From: Bacteroidota bacterium
GTDB taxonomy: Bacteria > Bacteroidota > Bacteroidia > CAIKAF01
Assembly: GCA_016866335.1 (NCBI GenBank)
Contig: VGMT01000018.1
Coordinates: 1 to 41,088 of the forward strand
DNA length: 41,088 bases
Direction: 5' to 3'
The notes beneath the pieces were generated by a model. It was not told where the DNA came from and ran no database searches. It worked only from the letters and a program-made list of their open reading frames with translations. A program made the translations under genes and the position numbers. Of this stretch, positions 1 to 9,542 are shown piece by piece; position 1 is the first letter of the stretch, and every line of letters begins with the position of its first letter.

Positions 1-245
1 ACACCAAAAGCCTAGCCCCATACATTCCTTCAAGAGTGGCTAAAGCCACAACCCCAACCATTCGTGCATTCGTGGCTAAAACCCCATACACCAAAAGCCT
101 AGCCCCATATTTTACTGCATGCGTGGCTTCAGCCACAACCCCAACCATTCGTGCATTCCTGGCTTAAAACCTAGCCGAAAAAAGCCTAGCCACATACATT
201 CCTTTAAGAGTGGCTAAAGCCGCACCCATTCCTGAATTCCGGGCT
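1..245. repeat. 87-bp degenerate tandem repeat at the left edge
   Basis: Two copies of an 87-bp unit (about 1-87 and 88-174) and a shorter third copy (about 178-245). Each starts with CCAAAAGCCTAGCCCCATA-like sequence and carries CATTCSTGCATTCSTGGCT-like sequence; the strings at 1 and 60 recur at 88 and 147. Short alternations of GTGGCTAAAGCCAC make small palindromes. No ORF fits it. It lies 3' of typA and may extend past the window edge. Low-complexity GTGGCTAAA-type intergenic repeats occur in other Bacteroidota genomes; the role is unknown. Confidence 0.7.
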
Positions 246-271
246 ACGCCAAAACAAAAACCCAGAAAAGT

Positions 272-2068
272 TTATCTCGAAGCCCTCTTTCGGTCGTTTT
301 CGTCCAATAAAATTTTGCGCAGGCGCATGCTTTTGGGCGTAATTTCAACGTATTCGTCTTCCTGAATGTACTCCAGGTTTTCTTCCAACGAAAAGCGAAT
401 AGGCGGAGCCAATTGAACCTTGTCGTCGGTGCCGCTGGCACGTACGTTGCTCAATTTTTTGGTTTTGGTTAGGTTCACCACCAAATCGTTGTCGCGGGAA
501 TGTTCGCCCACTACTTGGCCCATGTACACCTCTTCGCCCGGAGCGATGAAAAAGCGACCGCGGTCTTGCAATTTGTCGAGGGCATAGGCAATAGCGGTGC
601 CGGTTTCAAGTGCAATCAAGGATCCGTTTTGACGTTCGGGCACATTTCCTTTGATGGGCTGGTAGCTTTCAAAGCGGTGCGTAACTACAGCCTCGCCGGC
701 CGTGGCGTTCAACAATGCGGTACGCAAACCAATCAAGGCCTTTGAGGGAATTTCAAATTCCAGGTGAATTAAATCGCCCTTGGGCTCCATAATTTGCAAT
801 TCGCCCTTGCGCAGGGTAACCTGCTCAATGGCCTTTCCGCTGTATTCTTCTGGTACGTCAATGGTTAAAATTTCAACGGGTTCGCATTTTTTCCCATCGA
901 TTTCTTTAATGATAACCCTAGGCTGACCAACCTGAAGCTCATAGCCTTCGCGGCGCATGGTTTCAATTAAGATAGAAAGGTGCAAAATCCCCCTTCCGAA
1001 CACCATGAAGGTATCTTGAGAATCGGTTTCCATTACCTTCAATGCCAGGTTTTTTTCGATTTCCTTCATCAACCTATCGCGCAAATGCCTAGAGGTAACA
1101 AACTGACCTTCGCGGCCGTAAAAAGGGCTGTTGTTGATGGTAAACACCATGCTCATGGTGGGTTCATCAATTTGCATGGGCGGCATAGCCTCGGGAGCTT
1201 CAAAATCGGCAATGGTATCGCCAATTTCAAAGGACTCCAAGCCAACAACGGCACAAATATCGCCAGCTTCTACCCGTTCTGTTTTGGCTTTACCCAGACC
1301 TTCGAAAATGAAAATCTCTTTGATTCGACCCGCCACACTTGTACCATCGCGGCGCATCAAATTGATGGATTGATTCACAGCCAAACTTCCGCGGGTTACG
1401 CGTCCCACAGCAATCCGACCTGTGTATTTGGAATAGTCAATGCTGGTAATTTGAAGTTGAAGATTTCCTTCGGGCGGATTGGGTGCCGGTATCTCTTCTA
1501 AAATGGAATCCAACAGATAGCTTATGTCTTCGGTGGGCTTTTTGAAATCAGGCCCCATCCAGTTTTGCTTGGCTGAGCCGTACACCGTTCTAAACTCCAA
1601 TTGATCTTCGGTGGCATCAAGGTTAAACATCAAATCGAACACCGATTCCTGTACCTCGTCAGGACGGCAGTTTTCTTTATCAACCTTATTTACCACTACG
1701 ATGGGCTTTTTCCCTAAAGCAAGGGCCTTGCTTAAAACATAACGGGTTTGTGGCATGGGGCCCTCAAAAGCATCGACCAAGAGCAAAACACCGTCGGCCA
1801 TATTGAGCACCCGTTCAACTTCGCCGCCAAAGTCGGCGTGACCAGGTGTATCAATCAGGTTGATTTTTACCCCCTTATATTGAACCGATACGTTCTTTGA
1901 AAGAATCGTGATTCCCCTTTCGCGTTCTAAATCGTTGTTATCCAAAATCAACTCGCCGGTTGACTCGTTGGTGCGGAACAAACTGCAATAATGAAGAATT
2001 TTGTCTACTAGAGTGGTTTTGCCATGATCGACGTGGGCGATAATGGCAACGTTGCGGATAGCTGTCAT
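272..2068 (-). CDS. typA: TypA/BipA ribosome-associated GTPase
   Basis: Translational GTPase of the TypA/BipA family, a ribosome-binding EF-G relative acting in 50S assembly and stress adaptation. The G domain is clear: P-loop [10 protein letters not shown] (residues 11-20), RERGITI switch, [12 protein letters not shown] and NKVD. EF-G-like domain II and the C-terminal BipA-specific domain ([16 protein letters not shown], later [15 protein letters not shown]) follow. I chose the ATG at 2068, which gives 598 aa and the family's usual N-terminus ([19 protein letters not shown]). An in-frame ATG at 2152 would add 28 residues with no family counterpart. The gene is divergent from clpB and ends next to the 87-bp repeat array. 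Confidence 0.96.
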   Translation of the reverse strand: MTAIRNVAIIAHVDHGKTTLVDKILHYCSLFRTNESTGELILDNNDLERERGITILSKNVSVQYKGVKINLIDTPGHADFGGEVERVLNMADGVLLLVDAFEGPMPQTRYVLSKALALGKKPIVVVNKVDKENCRPDEVQESVFDLMFNLDATEDQLEFRTVYGSAKQNWMGPDFKKPTEDISYLLDSILEEIPAPNPPEGNLQLQITSIDYSKYTGRIAVGRVTRGSLAVNQSINLMRRDGTSVAGRIKEIFIFEGLGKAKTERVEAGDICAVVGLESFEIGDTIADFEAPEAMPPMQIDEPTMSMVFTINNSPFYGREGQFVTSRHLRDRLMKEIEKNLALKVMETDSQDTFMVFGRGILHLSILIETMRREGYELQVGQPRVIIKEIDGKKCEPVEILTIDVPEEYSGKAIEQVTLRKGELQIMEPKGDLIHLEFEIPSKALIGLRTALLNATAGEAVVTHRFESYQPIKGNVPERQNGSLIALETGTAIAYALDKLQDRGRFFIAPGEEVYMGQVVGEHSRDNDLVVNLTKTKKLSNVRASGTDDKVQLAPPIRFSLEENLEYIQEDEYVEITPKSMRLRKILLDENDRKRASR

Positions 2069-2206
2069 ACGTGCCGCGAAGATAGGACTTTGAATTGAAG
2101 AACGCATTCCTTCCAAGTGAACATTAGGTAAAGCCTTATCAAACAAGGCCATTCCGCCATCATCTTCCTGAAAAATCGTCTGGTTTTTGGTGTTTTAAAT
2201 GCCAAG

Positions 2207-2236
2207 CTGTCGGAAAAAACACAGTAAAACCGACAG
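2207..2236. promoter_or_regulatory. Inverted repeat between typA and clpB
   Basis: CTGTCGG (2207-2213) and CCGACAG (2230-2236) form a perfect 7-bp inverted repeat separated by 16 bases, 59 bp before the clpB ATG. It is not a CIRCE element. It could be an operator or an mRNA hairpin. A possible clpB promoter lies just downstream (TTG 2255-2257, 21 bases, TAGAAAAT 2279-2286), but its -7 box is a poor match to TAnnTTTG. Confidence 0.3.
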
Positions 2237-2295
2237 AAAGACCGAAAAAGAGACTTGGCTTTCTTTTTGTTGAACGGGTAGAAAATAAAAATTCT

Positions 2296-4500
2296 ATGAG
2301 CAACCGTCCACCAGCACCTCAAGGCAGCGAAGCGTTAAATAAATTCTGCCTTAATTTTAATGAGTTGGCCTTAAAAGGTAAATTGGATCCGGTAATTGGC
2401 CGGGAAGAAGAAATTAGAAGGGTGTTGCACATCTTAACCCGCCGCAGCAAAAACAACCCGGTATTGATTGGAGAACCGGGCGTAGGAAAAACAGCCATAG
2501 CCGAAGGTTTGGCGCATCGAATCATCAATGGAGATGTACCCGAGAACCTAAAAAGCAAAAAAATCTATTCTTTGGATTTAGGTCAATTGTTGGCCGGGGC
2601 TACCTTCCTGGGTGAATTTGAGGAAAGGCTAAAAAATGTAATCAAGGCCGTTCAAGAATCGGAAGGCGAAATCATTTTGTTTATCGATGAAATTCACATG
2701 CTGGTAGGCGCCGGCCGGCATTCTTCGGGTTCCATGGATGCTGGTAACATTCTAAAACCTGCTTTGGCCCGGGGTGAGCTGCGCACCATTGGGGCTACCA
2801 CCTTGAAAGAGTATCAGCGGTATTTTGAACAAGACAAGGCCTTGGAACGCCGTTTCCAAAAAGTGTTGGTGGAAGAACCCGGAACCGAAGACGGAATATC
2901 GATTCTGCGTGGCATTAAAGAAAAATACGAGGCACACCACAAGGTGCGCATTAAAGACGACGCGGTTATTGCCTCGGTCGAATTAAGCCAACGCTACATC
3001 AGCGACCGCTTTCTGCCCGACAAGGCCATTGACCTGATGGACGAAGCCGCTGCAAAACTGCGTCTTGAAATCAATTCCAAGCCCGAAGAACTGGAAAGGG
3101 TAGAACGTCGCCTGATGCAGCTGCAAATTGAAAAAGCCGCCATTAAACGCGAAGGCGACACCACCAAAATCAATCAGATTTCCGAAGAAATCACCCAGCT
3201 GGAAAGCCAGAAAAAAGAGCTGGAAAGCCGTTGGAAGGCCGAAAAAGCCATCGTGGAGCGCATTCAAAATGCCAAAACTGAATTGGAAACATTAAAAACC
3301 CAGGCCGAACAGGCCGAACGGACAGGAGATTATGGAAAGGTTGCCGAAATCCGGTACGGTCGCATGGCCGAGGTCAACCAAAACCTGAAAGACGCGCAAA
3401 CGGCACTGAAAGAAAAACAGGGGGCCGAAGCCATGATCAAAGAAGAGGTTGATGCCGAAGACATTGCCGAGGTGGTGAGCCGCTGGACCGGAATTCCCAT
3501 TCAGCGTATGCTGCAAACCGAACGCCAACGCCTCATCAACATGGAAGCCGAACTGGGCAAGCGGGTGGTAGGGCAAATCGAAGCCGTGGAAGCTGTTTCA
3601 AACGCCGTACGCCGCAACCGCGCCGGAGTTCAAGACCCCAACCGCCCTATCGGATCCTTTATTTTCATGGGTTCAACAGGAATTGGAAAAACCGAGCTTG
3701 CTAAGGCCCTGGCCGAGGTCATGTTCGACAGCGAAAGCGCGTTAACCCGCATCGATATGAGCGAATACCAAGAAAAACACGCCGTTTCTAGGCTGCTGGG
3801 TTCGCCCCCCGGATACATCGGTTACGAAGAGGGGGGGCAACTTACCGAAGCCGTTCGCAACCGCCCCTATTCCGTTTTGCTGTTCGATGAAATGGAGAAA
3901 GCCCACCCCGACGTTTTCAACATCTTGTTGCAGGTGCTCGACGATGGCCACTTGACCGATGCCAAAGGACGCAAAGTGAACTTCAAAAACACCCTGATTA
4001 TTTTCACTTCGAACCTGGGATCCAATGTAATTCAAGAAAAAATGGAGGCCGCGCTGCCGGGAGAGGAAGAACAAGCCATGCAGTCGGCCAAACTTGCCGT
4101 TTTCGAACTGCTGCGCAGGTCCATTCGGCCTGAATTTCTGAACCGGATCGACGAAATCATCATGTTTTTACCCTTAAACAGAGATGAAATCCAGCAAATT
4201 GTGCGCTTTCAGCTTGAAAAGCTGATGAAAAACTTGGAAGAGCAGAACGGAATTAAGATTGAAATTTCGCAAAAGGCCTTGGACTGGCTTTCAGAACTGG
4301 GTTACGACCCGGCCTTTGGGGCCAGACCTTTGAAGCGGGTGATTCAGAGAAAGGTTTTGAACGAGCTGGCAACCTTGATTTTAGAGGATAAAATACAGAA
4401 AAACCTGCCGGTAAACATTGATTGCGTGGAGCGCTGCATTGAGTTCTTCCAAGATGGTCAGCCCATAAAAAAGGGAGGTCTTTCGTCGGTTCTGGATTGA
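2296..4500 (+). CDS. clpB: ClpB-type disaggregase without the N-terminal domain
   Basis: AAA+ unfoldase of the ClpB/Hsp104 class, which with DnaK pulls proteins out of aggregates. AAA1 has Walker A GEPGVGKT (59-66) and Walker B ILFIDE. A full coiled-coil M domain follows at about 262-385, from the [11 protein letters not shown] start to [10 protein letters not shown], which marks ClpB rather than ClpA or ClpC. AAA2 has GSTGIGKTE (459-467), [11 protein letters not shown] and sensor-2 GARPLKR. At 734 aa it is about 120 residues shorter than usual ClpB (about 860). The whole N-terminal Clp_N domain is absent and the protein starts just before the linker [16 protein letters not shown]. The AAA1 pore loop, usually KYRG, reads TFLG (103-106); the AAA2 loop GYIGYEEGG is kept. 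No second clp gene is nearby. Confidence 0.93.
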   Translation: MSNRPPAPQGSEALNKFCLNFNELALKGKLDPVIGREEEIRRVLHILTRRSKNNPVLIGEPGVGKTAIAEGLAHRIINGDVPENLKSKKIYSLDLGQLLAGATFLGEFEERLKNVIKAVQESEGEIILFIDEIHMLVGAGRHSSGSMDAGNILKPALARGELRTIGATTLKEYQRYFEQDKALERRFQKVLVEEPGTEDGISILRGIKEKYEAHHKVRIKDDAVIASVELSQRYISDRFLPDKAIDLMDEAAAKLRLEINSKPEELERVERRLMQLQIEKAAIKREGDTTKINQISEEITQLESQKKELESRWKAEKAIVERIQNAKTELETLKTQAEQAERTGDYGKVAEIRYGRMAEVNQNLKDAQTALKEKQGAEAMIKEEVDAEDIAEVVSRWTGIPIQRMLQTERQRLINMEAELGKRVVGQIEAVEAVSNAVRRNRAGVQDPNRPIGSFIFMGSTGIGKTELAKALAEVMFDSESALTRIDMSEYQEKHAVSRLLGSPPGYIGYEEGGQLTEAVRNRPYSVLLFDEMEKAHPDVFNILLQVLDDGHLTDAKGRKVNFKNTLIIFTSNLGSNVIQEKMEAALPGEEEQAMQSAKLAVFELLRRSIRPEFLNRIDEIIMFLPLNRDEIQQIVRFQLEKLMKNLEEQNGIKIEISQKALDWLSELGYDPAFGARPLKRVIQRKVLNELATLILEDKIQKNLPVNIDCVERCIEFFQDGQPIKKGGLSSVLD

Positions 4501-4511
4501 TTGATTTTTTT

Positions 4512-4668
4512 GGGGCGCTTATCCGGTGCTTACCTGTAGCCACCTTTGCTAGGTCGCTGCCTGCCCGGCTTTGCGGGGTCCCTCCTAAAGTCGGGCCTCC
4601 GCAGCTCGGGCATTCAGTGGCCCAGCATGCGGTGTCTGCCGGTTCGCCCCGGGCGCCAAGCCACATCA
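4512..4668 (-). repeat. Structured intergenic element, copy A
   Basis: GC-rich 157-bp stretch starting 11 bases after the clpB stop. Read on the minus strand it starts with GGCGCCCGGGGCGAACCGG, has the central motif GCGGAGGCCCGACTTTAGG-AG (plus 4573-4602) and ends with AAGCACCGGATAAGCGCCCC. The two sides of the centre can pair. The ends and centre match copies at 11097, 25611 and 35391, but the stem sequence is different. It is clearly non-coding; reading frames through it have atypical composition. Confidence 0.7.
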
Positions 4669-4699
4669 AAACCATAAATGTTAACGAAGGTTAATTTTA

Positions 4700-4806
4700 G
4701 CTCCCGCTTTCAACCAATAAAAAGCTAAGGTGTTTACTATTTAAACTCACGCAGTTTTTCATAGTAGGTTGGTTTGAAGAGCAGGGTTCCCCCGAACCCT
4801 GCTTTT
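4700..4806 (+). ncRNA. Possible small RNA ending in an intrinsic terminator
   Basis: Between element A and the terminator there is about 100 bp without an ORF. A near-consensus -7 box (TAATTTTA, 4692-4699) lies just upstream, and a strong intrinsic terminator closes it. A short independent transcript is possible. Equally, this may just be the distal 3' UTR of clpB. I recognise no known RNA family with certainty. Confidence 0.25.
4780..4806 (+). terminator. Intrinsic terminator downstream of clpB
   Basis: Perfect 10-bp stem AGCAGGGTTC / GAACCCTGCT with a CCCC loop, followed by TTTTCGCTTTTAT. The U tract is only on the plus strand, so it ends plus-strand transcripts (clpB or a small RNA at 4700), not the DUF1003 gene converging from the right. 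Confidence 0.85.
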
Positions 4807-4834
4807 CGCTTTTATATCCTTTAGAAAAACAACC

Positions 4835-5248
4835 TTAGGACTTTTGTTTTTTTATTTCTTTTTTTATTTCGTTCAGCAGATCTAGGTGCATTTCCTCGCT
4901 AACCAAATAACTGGATTTTTGAAATTTAATCAAAGCGTCCAACTTGTTGTTCACCATATTTATTTCCGACTCAGCTTTTAAATTGATTTCCAAATCTTTT
5001 TTAGCACGGGCACGGTCCTTTGATTCCTGTCGGTTTTGGCTCATCATAATAATTGGGGCCTGAATGGCCGCAAGGCAAGACAAGAGTAAATTCAACAAAA
5101 TAAAGGGATACCGGTCAAAAGGATTTGAGGCTAACATCAAAATATTGACAGCGATCCACAGAACAATAAAAAGAAAGAATGAAATAATAAAAGTCCAGCT
5201 GCCCCCGAACGAAGCGACCTTGTCGGCAACCCTTTGACCTAAAGTCAA
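4835..5248 (-). CDS. DUF1003 membrane protein, C-terminal part (downstream half of a split gene)
   Basis: Carries the core of the DUF1003 family: LGQRVADKVASFGGSWTFI, two predicted membrane helices (about 18-40 and 48-70), then QNRQESKDRARAKKDLEINL and a charged C-terminal helix. The family has no firm function. The only start available is a TTG at 5248, overlapping the TGA of the upstream frame (TTGA). Upstream in the same frame, KIDAKLTLGQR also matches the family's usual sequence, so the normal protein seems to continue into the neighbouring frame (5245-5523). A single -1 shift in the A5 run just before the junction would join both parts. Confidence 0.8.
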   Translation of the reverse strand: MTLGQRVADKVASFGGSWTFIISFFLFIVLWIAVNILMLASNPFDRYPFILLNLLLSCLAAIQAPIIMMSQNRQESKDRARAKKDLEINLKAESEINMVNNKLDALIKFQKSSYLVSEEMHLDLLNEIKKEIKKQKS

Positions 5249-5523
5249 TTTTGCGTCGATTTTTCAAGGTTAGATTTTTGGCCTCCAGCAACCTTCGTAC
5301 TGCCTATCGAGGTTGCATTTGAAAAATCTTGGTCCAATTTCAGCCAAAGCGATTCAAGGTATTTTATACGGTAGGTTTGAAGTTCTGAAATAGACAGGCA
5401 ATTTTCCAAGCCAAAATTGGGCATATCCAATTGTATCATTTCCAAAATTTCTGGTCGAACCTGATGCCCAAAAACTTCTTGTCCAATTGGTATTTGCATA
5501 TTTGACAGTGAGCTAATTTCCAT
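5245..5523 (-). CDS. DUF1003 protein, N-terminal part (upstream half of a split gene)
   Basis: A 92-residue frame with the cytosolic N-terminal segment usual in longer DUF1003 proteins: GHQVRPEILEMIQLD, then LSISELQTYRIKYLESLW. It ends in GGQKSNLEKSTQN and stops at 5245. At GAA AAA TCG a -1 shift would read ...LEKIDAKLTLGQR and fuse it to the downstream frame. Read as is, it is either a decayed gene, a translationally coupled pair, or the result of a one-base sequence error. It follows the RsmI-like gene on the same strand by 25 bp. Confidence 0.65.
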   Translation of the reverse strand: MEISSLSNMQIPIGQEVFGHQVRPEILEMIQLDMPNFGLENCLSISELQTYRIKYLESLWLKLDQDFSNATSIGSTKVAGGQKSNLEKSTQN

Positions 5524-5548
5524 GGAAAACCAGATTTAATCCCATAAG

Positions 5549-6253
5549 TTAAAACCTTCCCAACAAAAACACCAGCTCTTGCTTTTTAAATTCGGGGGCC
5601 TTGCGCTTCCAATTCGCAATAGTTTGTGTAAGAATAGATTGGTTCTCGGTATGCAGGTCAACCGCCAAACATAGCATTAGATTGGGCGAAACAAACCGAA
5701 GCACATCGTTTAAGACCGCGGCGGCTCGGTAAGGCGTTTCAATGAACAAATGGGTTTCACCCGAACTTTCAATGTAAGGGCCCATTTTTTGCAATTGCTT
5801 TTTTCGTTCCTCCGGATTTTTTTCCAAATACCCTAAGAACTTAAAGCGCTGCCCATTTAAACCAGACGACATTAAGGCCAACATCAAACTGCTGGGGCCG
5901 GTTAAAGGTCGAACCGCCACAGAGGCCTGATGTGCCATGGCCACAATTCGACTTCCGGGGTCAGCAATGGCGGGCAAACCCGCATCGGTAATCAATCCAA
6001 TATCCAAGCCCTGTTTCCAGGTTTCTAAAATTTGCTGTTGAAAGTAGGGATCCAAACGACCATGCTCCAGTACCCAATGGTCAGGAAAGCGTTCTCCGCT
6101 CAATTGCGCCGCAATCGGAAGGCAGGCTCCGGGAGTTTCTACAATCCAATGCCGAATATGCGCTAGCAAGGCGGCCTCTTTGGGATGCAAGCCGGCGCTG
6201 TGAGTCCCTAGCGCATTCGGGATCAGCCACAAATTTCCTTTAGCGTTGCTCAT
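5549..6253 (-). CDS. SAM-dependent methyltransferase, RsmI-like tetrapyrrole-methylase fold
   Basis: A 234-aa member of the tetrapyrrole (corrin/porphyrin) methylase superfamily, closest to the RsmI branch, which 2'-O-methylates C1402 of 16S rRNA. The key loop GLITDAGLPAIADPGSRIV corresponds to the SDAGxPxISDPG loop of RsmI, and PLTGPSSLMLALMSSGL to its GPSA region. FLGYLEK and FIETPYR also match family positions. It is shorter than E. coli RsmI (about 286 aa) and the start of the fold is divergent (LWLIPNALG rather than a glycine-rich strand), so the substrate is not certain. It overlaps the upstream phosphatase gene, implying co-transcription. Confidence 0.82.
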   Translation of the reverse strand: MSNAKGNLWLIPNALGTHSAGLHPKEAALLAHIRHWIVETPGACLPIAAQLSGERFPDHWVLEHGRLDPYFQQQILETWKQGLDIGLITDAGLPAIADPGSRIVAMAHQASVAVRPLTGPSSLMLALMSSGLNGQRFKFLGYLEKNPEERKKQLQKMGPYIESSGETHLFIETPYRAAAVLNDVLRFVSPNLMLCLAVDLHTENQSILTQTIANWKRKAPEFKKQELVFLLGRF

Positions 6254-6704
6254 CGATGGAATCTAAAAATGCTTCAGAGGCCCGTTCAAGCAGGGTGTAC
6301 ACCCGTTCAAAACCCTGTTGCCCGCCAAAGTAAGGGTCGGGCACCTCCAAGTCTTTTCCTGGCCAAGCTTGATTTAAAAACAAGTGAACTTTGCCGGCGG
6401 CAACCGTATTTGGAGCAATGGCCTGGGCATTTAGGTAATTGCTTTTGTCCATCACAAAGATTCGATCGAACCGGTCAAAATCGGCAGGAGTTAGAGGGCG
6501 GCTGCGTATCCGTTGAATGGAATGCCCCCGCTTTTTCATTTCGGCCTGAGCCCTGGGGTCGGGGGCTTCGCCTTCATGCCCAGCGTAGGTAGCCGCTGAA
6601 TCAACCGCTAAATCAATGCCACGGGTAGCAGCCAAATCCCTTAGAATTCCTTCGGCCATTGGGGAGCGGCAAATATTTCCTAAACAAACCATCAACACGC
6701 GCAT
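6240..6704 (-). CDS. Low-molecular-weight protein tyrosine phosphatase
   Basis: Cytosolic phosphatase with the signature loop CLGNICRS near the N-terminus (Cys nucleophile, Arg phosphate binder) and the general-acid loop VPDPYFGG. The 154-aa length is typical. I chose the ATG at 6704 (MRVLMVCLGN); an in-frame TTG at 6710 lies inside the apparent -7 box. The gene is first in a minus-strand group with the RsmI-like gene, 62 bp after pyrG. Its partner protein cannot be told: such enzymes act on tyrosine kinases of capsule synthesis or on arginine phosphates, but no kinase gene is near. Confidence 0.93.
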   Translation of the reverse strand: MRVLMVCLGNICRSPMAEGILRDLAATRGIDLAVDSAATYAGHEGEAPDPRAQAEMKKRGHSIQRIRSRPLTPADFDRFDRIFVMDKSNYLNAQAIAPNTVAAGKVHLFLNQAWPGKDLEVPDPYFGGQQGFERVYTLLERASEAFLDSIDEQR

Positions 6705-6707
6705 AAT

Positions 6708-6715
6708 CAAAGGTA
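6708..6715 (-). promoter_or_regulatory. Bacteroidota -7 box before the LMW phosphatase
   Basis: Minus strand TACCTTTG, a perfect TAnnTTTG, 3 bases before the ATG at 6704. A TTTG lies about 22 bases further upstream (6738-6741) as a -33 candidate. The spacing implies a leaderless or nearly leaderless mRNA. Confidence 0.55.
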
Positions 6716-6766
6716 CATAGGTTCAAGAAAATTTCACCAAAAGGTAAAAAACAAAAGGAACTAGGA

Positions 6767-8419
<1,653 letters not shown>

Positions 8420-8522
8420 TTAGCCTGCGTACCTTTGATTGAGCATAACATTCTGCAAAAAGCAATCATACTTGGGCAGCCAAGGCCAACATCAAACCTC
8501 GCCTCCATAAAAAAAAGAAGGT

Positions 8523-9542
8523 TTAGGCGGGTAATCCGCGCTTTCCGGGATGCATAGCAAACACCAAGGTTAACAGAAGAACCAAGGCCAACAATTGGTG
8601 GGCCAAGGCCAAACCAAGGTGCACTCCACTTACAACAGTTAAAACGCCCAACAAAAATTGAAGCAAAATTATCCAGGGCAAAGCACCGATTGCGGGATGC
8701 CGCCAATGCAATTTATGCGCCTTCCAAGCCATAATTAAAACAAAAAGTACCAATATGTAGGCAAAACTGCGGTGTACAAATTGAATCCAACTCTCGTTGG
8801 TCCAAAGAAGATTCCATTGAAAGCCGATTAAGGAGGGGCTAAATTGCTGTTCAGACCACATTGGCCATTGGTTGGAAGCATGACCAGCGTCTTTTCCGGC
8901 GGTAAAGGCACCCAATGCAATTTGAACAATGAGCAACAGGGCAGACATCCCCAACCAGGGCTTTAGCTCAGGCGGGCAGTAAGCCACAACCTTGGCTCGA
9001 ATGCTTAAAACCAGCCACCAAATCCAAACGATGCACGCAAAAGCGGTACTTAAATGAAGCGCAAGGCGGTAATGGCTAACGCGGGGTTCGTTGGCCAAGC
9101 CACTGTACACCATATACCAACCAAAGAAAGCCTGCAAGGCTCCCAAAAAAAAGATTCCCAATAGGTGGCGGCGAATTCCCGACAAGAAATATCCTTTGCG
9201 CCAAAACCACAAAAAAGGCACAATAAATACCAAACCAATTAACCTTCCCCATTGCCGGTGGATCCATTCCCACCAAAAAATAGATTGAAATTCCGACAAA
9301 CTCATGCCTCTGTTTTTATGCAGGTATTCAGGACTCTCTTTGTATTTGTCAAACAAATTATTCCAATCTTCCGAATTCAGGGGAGGAATAGCCCCCATTA
9401 TAGGGTCCCAGGTGGTGATGCTTAATCCGGATTCGGTGAGCCGGGTAATACCCCCGATGGCAACCATAATAAAAATCATACCCATTCCGGCATACAGCCA
9501 ATTTAAAACGGGAGCTTTTCCTAAAGGGTGGACAAGGTTCAT
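8523..9542 (-). CDS. ctaA: Heme A synthase (COX15/CtaA family)
   Basis: Membrane enzyme oxidising the C8 methyl group of heme O to make heme A for aa3-type cytochrome oxidase. About eight hydrophobic segments are seen. Family motifs are GGITRLTESGLSITTW near the start, WEWIHRQWGRLIG, HYRLALHLSTAF, QIALGAFTAGKDAG, FVHRSFAYIL and LALAHQLLALVLL, which give the expected heme-ligand histidines in paired helices. The 339-aa length suits the long type 2 form. Its start immediately follows the stop of the aldehyde dehydrogenase gene, so it is probably the second gene of that operon. No other cytochrome oxidase genes are in the window. Confidence 0.95.
   Translation of the reverse strand: MNLVHPLGKAPVLNWLYAGMGMIFIMVAIGGITRLTESGLSITTWDPIMGAIPPLNSEDWNNLFDKYKESPEYLHKNRGMSLSEFQSIFWWEWIHRQWGRLIGLVFIVPFLWFWRKGYFLSGIRRHLLGIFFLGALQAFFGWYMVYSGLANEPRVSHYRLALHLSTAFACIVWIWWLVLSIRAKVVAYCPPELKPWLGMSALLLIVQIALGAFTAGKDAGHASNQWPMWSEQQFSPSLIGFQWNLLWTNESWIQFVHRSFAYILVLFVLIMAWKAHKLHWRHPAIGALPWIILLQFLLGVLTVVSGVHLGLALAHQLLALVLLLTLVFAMHPGKRGLPA

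Noticed and set aside
1-245. CRISPR array
   Set aside because: Only two full units with no spacer of constant length, units diverged over their whole length, and no cas genes.
2069-2152. N-terminal 28-residue extension of TypA
   Set aside because: The ATG at 2068 matches the start of the family exactly; the extra residues have no family counterpart.
4253-4675. 140-residue minus-strand frame over the end of clpB and element A
   Set aside because: It is antisense to clpB and its unusual Pro/Arg/Gly-rich sequence comes from the GC-rich structured element.
5245-5265. Programmed -1 ribosomal frameshift in the DUF1003 gene
   Set aside because: The site T GAA AAA T is not a standard X XXY YYZ heptamer and no downstream pseudoknot is obvious; mutation or sequence error is simpler.
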